A stretch of DNA of 18,960 nt, taken from NCBI GenBank assembly GCA_027017505.1, contig JALUQR010000219.1, forward strand, positions 1 through 18,960, given 5' to 3'. The notes below the pieces were generated by a model that was not told the DNA's origin, searched no databases, and worked only from the letters and a program-made list of their open reading frames with translations. How positions within the stretch are numbered: the first letter of the stretch is position 1; every line of letters begins with the position of its first letter. The stretch is from a bacterium. Its GTDB lineage: Bacteria > Desulfobacterota > GWC2-55-46 > DRQE01. Positions 14,826-18,960 of this stretch are shown piece by piece. Both the position numbers and the translations under genes were made by a program.

Positions 14826-15038
14826 TCAAAGGGTCCTGATTTCTGGCTGGTTTCCCCTTTTTGCCTTTAAAATCAAAGAGTTATGTGGCATTCCGATACT
14901 TCCAATAATTCCATATTTTCCATCCAATTGTGATAATTTTATCACAGTTTTATCACAGCGGGTGGGGTGAGGTGATGGTGAGGAATAACCCGAGGTGTGG
15001 AGGGAAGGCACCAGATATTGGATTCTCAACTTCTTCAC
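14826..15038 (-). pseudogene. Possible decayed 3' end of a tyrosine integrase gene
   Basis: A 70-codon reverse-strand frame (GTG start at 15036-15038, TAG just upstream) ends 14 nt from the tRNA scar. Its part RCDKTVIKLSQLDGKYG resembles the variable tails (KTVTKLSQ-like) that follow the catalytic domain in many element integrases next to tRNA att sites. The catalytic domain is absent, and the first 25 residues look random. This is suggestive only; it could be non-coding. Confidence 0.3.
14929..14958. repeat. TGTGATAA/TTATCACA dyad plus tandem repeat
   Basis: TGTGATAA (14929-14936) and TTATCACA (14939-14946) form a perfect dyad with a 2-nt spacer. The 11-mer TTTTATCACAG occurs twice in tandem (14937-14947 and 14948-14958). 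Located about 120 nt inside the tRNA scar, it may represent integrase or excisionase arm sites, or an operator. Confidence 0.45.
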
Positions 15039-15145
15039 CTATTGTTTGGGTGTCCATAAAATACATGAAATACACATGCCCTTAAAATCCGATCCCATAA
15101 ACTGACCATACTCCGTCTACACCTATGATTTTGTCTATTGTGAAT

Positions 15146-16515
15146 GGAGGTAGCGTCAAGAATTTTTCGCACATTTTTCTGGTGACCTCATCTGGTACTG
15201 AGCTAAGCAATCGATACGTCACTTTCCTGTTCCTTTATCCTCTCCATCTTAAGATATTGCCTCATACCCCACTTCGTACCGGCTATGTGGCGAAGCCTTG
15301 CTGCCACAAGCATTAACGCAGACTCACCATCAGGAAAACACCCCACCACCCTAGTCCTGCGCCTGATCTCTCGCATAACCCTCTCAAGAGGATTATTCGT
15401 CCTTATACGCCTCCAGTGCTCCCTAGGAAAAGCATAATAACTCAACGTCTCCTCTATCCCTTCCTCAACTCTCTCCGCAGCATTCTTAAGCTTCATTCCC
15501 CGCAGCTTCTCAACAACAAGCTTAGCCTTCCTCAAAGCCTCTCTTCTATCCTCCTGGGCATGTATAGCCTTCAACATCAACACTACCTCCTTGACCTTAC
15601 CCTTAGGCACATAGGTAAATACATTCCTGTAAAAATGTACCACACACCTCTGCCACCTCGCAGCAGGGTAAAACTCCCCTATACTCTCTATCAAACCCAT
15701 ACACCTGTCTGATACAAACAACTTAACCCCCTTCAAACCTCGCTCCTTCAAATGCCTCAAAAAATTACTCCAGCTCTCCCTGTCTTCCTTCGCACCCTCG
15801 CATACCCCGAGTATCTCCCTATAACCACCCTCATCAACACCAACTGCTACCAACACACTCACATTCCTTACCTCTCCGCCCCAGCTCCGCTTCAGCGATA
15901 TGCCGTCCAGATACACATACGGATGCTCTCCTTCTATAGACCTCTTCCTCCATTCATCTATGGTCTTGTAAATCCTTGCATTCAATCTGGATACGGTGGA
16001 AGCACTAACACGGGTGCCCCATAACGCCTCCGTTATGTCCTCAACACGCCTCACAGATACCCCCGCAAGATACATCTCTATAAGTGCCTCCTCAACAGAG
16101 CTCTCTCTTCTGCGGTATCTCTCTATGATGGCGGTTTCAAAGGTGAGGGTACGCAACTTGGGCACCTTTAACTCAACCTCACCTGCACGGGTGTGTAGCT
16201 TCCTCCGATAATAGCCCGCACGGGTGTCTTTCCTTGAAGAGCTACGCTCGTATCTCCTAGCGTTACAGAGCCTATCAGCTTCTTCATCAAGCAACTGATT
16301 CAAAGTCTCCTGAACAGTGCCTCTCACTATCTCGCTGAGATGCTCCTTTACCTGGGACTCATTGATCTGGATTATCTTACCACTTTTTGTGGTATAATCT
16401 TTCTGGGTCATGGTGCACCTCCTCTGGTTGGTTTTTGGGTAAATCTATTCTACCAGATTAGAGGTCACCATGATCCACTCAATCAATTGTGCGAAAAATA
16501 TGATACGTTATCACC
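15146..16515. mobile_element. Complete IS256-family insertion sequence
   Basis: The transposase gene is flanked by imperfect inverted repeats of about 28 nt at 15146-15173 and 16488-16515. The inner 12 nt ATTTTTCGCACA (15162-15173) and its complement (16488-16499) match perfectly; the outer part begins GG and shares the GTA-CGT core (about 20 of 28 overall). Secondary matches GGTGACCTC and TCTGGTA follow inside both ends. The 8-9 nt flanks (TTGTGAAT and AGGGCAGG) are not duplicates, so either the insertion is old, a flank was deleted, or the element ends differ by a few bases. The right end abuts an IS481 transposase remnant. Confidence 0.75.
15203..16411 (-). CDS. IS256-family (mutator-type) DDE transposase
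   Basis: Full-length transposase of 402 residues, normal for the family. The catalytic triad is visible: Asp169 in VYLDGISLK, Asp235 in LFVSDRCMGL, and Glu343 in TNNPLERVMREIRRRTRVVG. The C/H motif CVVHFYRN (Cys256, His259) is also in place. An N-terminal HTH region (about 20-140) includes the typical RAGEVELKVPKLR. AGAGGAGGTG just before CACC-ATG makes the start certain. No frameshift or stop is seen, so it may be active. It is expected to catalyse excision and insertion of its element through the flanking inverted repeats. Confidence 0.94.
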   Translation of the reverse strand: MTQKDYTTKSGKIIQINESQVKEHLSEIVRGTVQETLNQLLDEEADRLCNARRYERSSSRKDTRAGYYRRKLHTRAGEVELKVPKLRTLTFETAIIERYRRRESSVEEALIEMYLAGVSVRRVEDITEALWGTRVSASTVSRLNARIYKTIDEWRKRSIEGEHPYVYLDGISLKRSWGGEVRNVSVLVAVGVDEGGYREILGVCEGAKEDRESWSNFLRHLKERGLKGVKLFVSDRCMGLIESIGEFYPAARWQRCVVHFYRNVFTYVPKGKVKEVVLMLKAIHAQEDRREALRKAKLVVEKLRGMKLKNAAERVEEGIEETLSYYAFPREHWRRIRTNNPLERVMREIRRRTRVVGCFPDGESALMLVAARLRHIAGTKWGMRQYLKMERIKEQESDVSIA

Positions 16516-16616
16516 AGGGCAGGAACATGAACGGCAGAACGCCGTACAAGGCCTTCGTCGACGGCCTGCCGAAGACCAAAAGAGAGGAGGTGAAGAAGGT
16601 AAAGAAAGCGGCTTAA
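16509..16616 (+). pseudogene. IS481-family transposase, 3' remnant
   Basis: Thirty-five codons plus a stop remain: YHQGRNMNGRTPYKAFVDGL, then a Lys-rich tail ending KKAA. The YHQGR-M-GRTP-KAF-DG pattern is the usual C-terminus of IS481-group (integrase-core) transposases, just after the third catalytic residue. The remainder is missing; the first retained codon overlaps the right end of the IS256 element, so IS256 insertion with loss of the other half explains the truncation. Confidence 0.78.
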
Positions 16617-16642
16617 GCGGAGACCCCGCCAGGGGACGGTAG

Positions 16643-16670
16643 TGTCAGGTGAATACTAGCACTGTACACA
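16643..16670. repeat. Probable terminal repeat of the IS481 element
   Basis: TGTCAGGTGAATACTAGC through ACTGTACACA lies 27 nt after the transposase stop. Read in reverse it starts TGTGTACAGTGC, consistent with the TG...CA ends of IS481 elements. The partner repeat is not in the window, so it cannot be confirmed. Confidence 0.4.
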
Positions 16671-16687
16671 CTTATCTTAAAAAAGGG

Positions 16688-16780
16688 GACTGGAGTTCTA
16701 TCTGCTCATAATTTGTCCTTCTTTTTGAAGATAGGATAGAATAAAGAAAGAATTACTTACACAGCTTGGTAGACAGTCCC
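16688..16780. repeat. Degenerate 93-bp repeat, copy B
   Basis: Begins (GG)GACTGGAGTTCTATCT and ends AGACAGTCCC, giving GGGACTG/CAGTCCC terminal inversion. It matches copy A (12996-13088) along its full length with one or two gaps. A CTTC-TTTTT-GAAG hairpin is possible inside. It lies 7 nt from the stop of the OLD nuclease gene and could also end that transcript. It is a non-coding MITE/REP-like element by inference. Confidence 0.62.
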
Positions 16781-16787
16781 TTAATAG

Positions 16788-18818
16788 TCAGCCTAATTTA
16801 GCATTTATAATACTAAAAAGCTTATCCCATACTTCCAAATCAACATTTATCTCTTCGGTAATTAAGATTGATGATAGTTTTTGTGCAACCCTTATTTTGT
16901 CAAAATTACCTAAGTTATTCGTTTTAAAAAACTTTCTAAGAGCTGCAACTTTTTTTTCTTCTAAATCACTTTCTTTTATCTTAGGGCTTCTTATTTTACT
17001 ACGTAGAATTTCGCTATACGCCTCATTAGTAGCACGCAGATATAGTTTAAAATCTATAAGATCTTCAATTTCGCAGTCTACGCCAGGGTCTTCTATAATT
17101 TTATCAAGTGTTAAAATGGTGTTATCGTCAACCATAAATTTTTCTTTAAGTTCCTTAGCAGTTTTTCTACCCTCTTTGTCATTATCTAACAACACAACAA
17201 AATTTACATTTTCTTTAATTAACAACATCGAAAAGTATGGCATCTTTCTAGCCCCATCAGTAGGAAAAATAGAGATTCTGTCTAGGTCCAAATAATTTTT
17301 CTCATTCTTTTTACAAATATGAGAAAAAGTCCTTAGTATTATTTCATCTGAAAGTCCTTCTGTTAATATATTCTTTTTTGTCAAGAACAAGGAATCACCT
17401 ATTGTAACTCCTATAGCAGCTCTGAGAGGCTCTAAAGAATCATATTTAATATCGCTCTTTGCTTTATAGCATTTTTCTTCGATTTTTGTTCCTATTCTAT
17501 TCTCCTCTTTGTAAACTAACCTGATTCGTTCTAATCTATTTCTATCGATAAGAAAAGGAGAATGGGTGGAGAATATAATTTGATTCGATTCAGATAACTT
17601 TTCAAGTGTTTTTAGTAAATCTCTCTGGCCAGAAGGATGTAAGTACACCCCAGGGTCATCTAATAAAATTATAGTATTTTTATATTCACCTTTAGAACCT
17701 GCTGTAAAATTAATATAAAAAGACAGAAACCACTGGAATCCTTGACTTCTACTGCTTGGAGGACCTAATGTTCCTACTTCGTCCTCAATGGAAACCACTA
17801 TATCCCCAGAGTTTAATGTCACTTTTATTGATACTTTTTCTTGCTCCCATGATTCGTTTATCAAGCCTGTAATAGTAGTTGATGCTTCCTTTTCGGCAAG
17901 TTGTCTATCATAATGTTCTGAATCTTTTAAGCGTTCGACATCAAGTCCAGCAAGAGTTATGAGATTATCAAGAGTTTTATATTTATCCCTCTTTTGTAAA
18001 AATTCCTTTACAGAAACTTTATCTGTTAGTTCCTCTGTAGTATCAAAATATACAAGTGTCGGCAATATTGTTAAAATCTCGTCTATCCAACTTTCGTTAT
18101 CACTATCAATGATCTCTTTCAACTGAATCTTTTTTTCTTCAATTTTAACAATAAAACTTTCAATGTCAGCTTGTATTACATTATCTTTGTTTTGTAATCC
18201 TCTCAATTTTTGGTAAAAACCTGCAAAAGCGGCATCTATGCCTTCTTCATCATCATACGGATCATAGGAATTCATGTCATCTAAAATCTGTTCAAAACTA
18301 GCTTGGGCCATAGCAAACGGAGAGTGCCTACTTATATGACTAATTAGACAATCTTTTAGTTCTTTCAATATAGTGCGTATTTCTACAAGACATTTTTCTA
18401 TTTTTTTCTCTTTTTGTTCCTTAAGCTTTTCTAAATCTGAAACAATATCTGGTGTTTCTATTTTATAGCTGTTATCAAAATGCTTAGTAATTTTAAGTTC
18501 TTTGATTCGTTTTGCCAGGGGGTGTAAGTCTTTTAATTTTTCCTTATCTTCTTTATCAACCTCAAACCATATAGTAATGACGGGAACATCTTCCGCGGAA
18601 ATCTCGCCTAATTTTAATTTCTTTGTAGCTTCAGAGTATGTACATAAATCCTTTTCTTTATATTCATAACCCTCGTTAAAGGATTCTAGTGCTTTAAGAA
18701 TATTTGTTTTTCCAGATTCATTTTTTCCTAAAATTGTCGTGATCTTAGGCTCCAAAGTGAATTCGCCGGAGTTATTAATGGATTTGAAATTCTGTATAAG
18801 TAGCTTTTGGATTCTCAT
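16788..18818 (-). CDS. OLD-family ATPase/TOPRIM nuclease
   Basis: A 676-residue ABC-type ATPase fused to a TOPRIM nuclease, the overcoming-lysogenisation-defect (OLD) architecture linked to phage defence and also found in GajA. Walker A GKNESGKT (31-38), a coiled-coil insert (about 125-240), signature-like SSRSQGFQWFLSF (355-367), Walker B IILLDDPG (383-390, Asp-Asp instead of Asp-Glu) and the switch STHSP (417-421) are visible. TOPRIM follows with Glu487 (ILTEGLSDE), LLDNDKEG (Asp545, Asp547) and IEDLID (about 584-589). It is A+T-rich and uses AAA/ATA/TTA codons unlike the mer-cus genes, suggesting recent transfer. GGAAGG 5 nt upstream supports the start. No GajB-like helicase is seen on either side inside the window. 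Confidence 0.87.
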   Translation of the reverse strand: MRIQKLLIQNFKSINNSGEFTLEPKITTILGKNESGKTNILKALESFNEGYEYKEKDLCTYSEATKKLKLGEISAEDVPVITIWFEVDKEDKEKLKDLHPLAKRIKELKITKHFDNSYKIETPDIVSDLEKLKEQKEKKIEKCLVEIRTILKELKDCLISHISRHSPFAMAQASFEQILDDMNSYDPYDDEEGIDAAFAGFYQKLRGLQNKDNVIQADIESFIVKIEEKKIQLKEIIDSDNESWIDEILTILPTLVYFDTTEELTDKVSVKEFLQKRDKYKTLDNLITLAGLDVERLKDSEHYDRQLAEKEASTTITGLINESWEQEKVSIKVTLNSGDIVVSIEDEVGTLGPPSSRSQGFQWFLSFYINFTAGSKGEYKNTIILLDDPGVYLHPSGQRDLLKTLEKLSESNQIIFSTHSPFLIDRNRLERIRLVYKEENRIGTKIEEKCYKAKSDIKYDSLEPLRAAIGVTIGDSLFLTKKNILTEGLSDEIILRTFSHICKKNEKNYLDLDRISIFPTDGARKMPYFSMLLIKENVNFVVLLDNDKEGRKTAKELKEKFMVDDNTILTLDKIIEDPGVDCEIEDLIDFKLYLRATNEAYSEILRSKIRSPKIKESDLEEKKVAALRKFFKTNNLGNFDKIRVAQKLSSILITEEINVDLEVWDKLFSIINAKLG

Positions 18819-18882
18819 AGGTGCCTTCCGTACGAGTCAATCCCATTTTTAGTTGAAATTCTGTAGCGGCTCCGATTCGGCA

Positions 18883-18960
18883 TCAGGCTGCCACCTCCTT
18901 TTTCAGTCCCAGTTCTTTGCGCAGGGCATCTCTCAGGCGTGGCAGGTAACGCCAACCGCA
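18883..18960 (-). CDS. 3' end of an unidentified gene
   Basis: The reverse-strand frame is open from the window edge and ends at TGA (18883-18885). The visible 25 residues include RYLPRLRDALRKELGLKKEV, a basic amphipathic helix. The base composition is G+C-rich, unlike the adjacent OLD gene. It may be a transposase or element protein, but nothing here identifies it. The OLD gene starts 64 nt downstream in the same direction. Confidence 0.4.
   Translation of the reverse strand, partial: CGWRYLPRLRDALRKELGLKKEVAA

Noticed and set aside
15083..15145. Reverse-strand peptide TIDKIIGVDGVWSVYG as a gene end cut by IS256
   Set aside because: Too short to assign and another frame is also open; kept only as a note.
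16340..16642. Forward 100-codon frame across the right end of IS256
   Set aside because: It crosses the element boundary in a frame different from the clear IS481 remnant and has no domain character.

Overview
The window looks like a metal-resistance and mobile-element region from a Gram-negative bacterium. An RND CusCBA efflux system, an outer-membrane lipoprotein factor and a second lipoprotein imply an outer membrane. Arg codons are mostly AGG/AGA, ATA and CTT are common, and proteins are Lys/Glu rich. This would fit a Nitrospirota, Thermodesulfobacteriota or similar, possibly thermophilic, lineage, but that is inference: no marker gene is present.

Left arm (1-9.5 kb): a forward mer-type cluster holds the MerT C-terminus, MerP, a thioredoxin-like protein, a MerC-like membrane protein and a second Cys-rich thioredoxin-like protein. 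No merA or merR lies inside the window. A convergent hairpin separates it from a reverse-strand operon of CusC, CusB and CusA, coupled by 4-nt overlaps. Upstream of cusC, also on the reverse strand, are a BlaI-family repressor and an M56 (BlaR1-type) membrane metalloprotease. The protease ends in a short periplasmic tail with five Cys instead of a penicillin-binding domain. Near-identical dyads of TTCTAC-N4-GTAGAA type (the CopY/BlaI box TACANNTGTA) sit at the start of both blaI and cusC. The picture is a proteolytic, metal-responsive derepression switch for an RND efflux pump, with no sign of a CusRS two-component system in the window. The blaI promoter places transcription initiation at or next to the ATG, so a leaderless mRNA is predicted.

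Middle (9.5-14.6 kb): two decayed IS1595-type transposase fragments face each other. Next are an M23 peptidase without a visible export signal, a lipoprotein with propeller-like repeats, and a small AlpA/excisionase-type HTH protein. A tight reverse-strand trio follows: a HEAT-like protein, a frameshifted DUF4160 and a DUF2442. Degenerate repeats of about 93 bp with GACTG/CAGTC ends occur at 13.0 and 16.7 kb, with a partial inverted copy at 12.93 kb.

Right arm (14.6-18.96 kb): a 3' fragment of an initiator tRNA-fMet gene, still followed by its likely terminator, marks an integration scar. The adjacent stretch resembles the decayed end of a tyrosine integrase gene. Beyond it are a complete IS256-family element, a 3' remnant of an IS481-family transposase and its end, another repeat copy, a strikingly A+T-rich OLD-family ATPase/TOPRIM nuclease, and the 3' end of an unidentified gene at the window edge.
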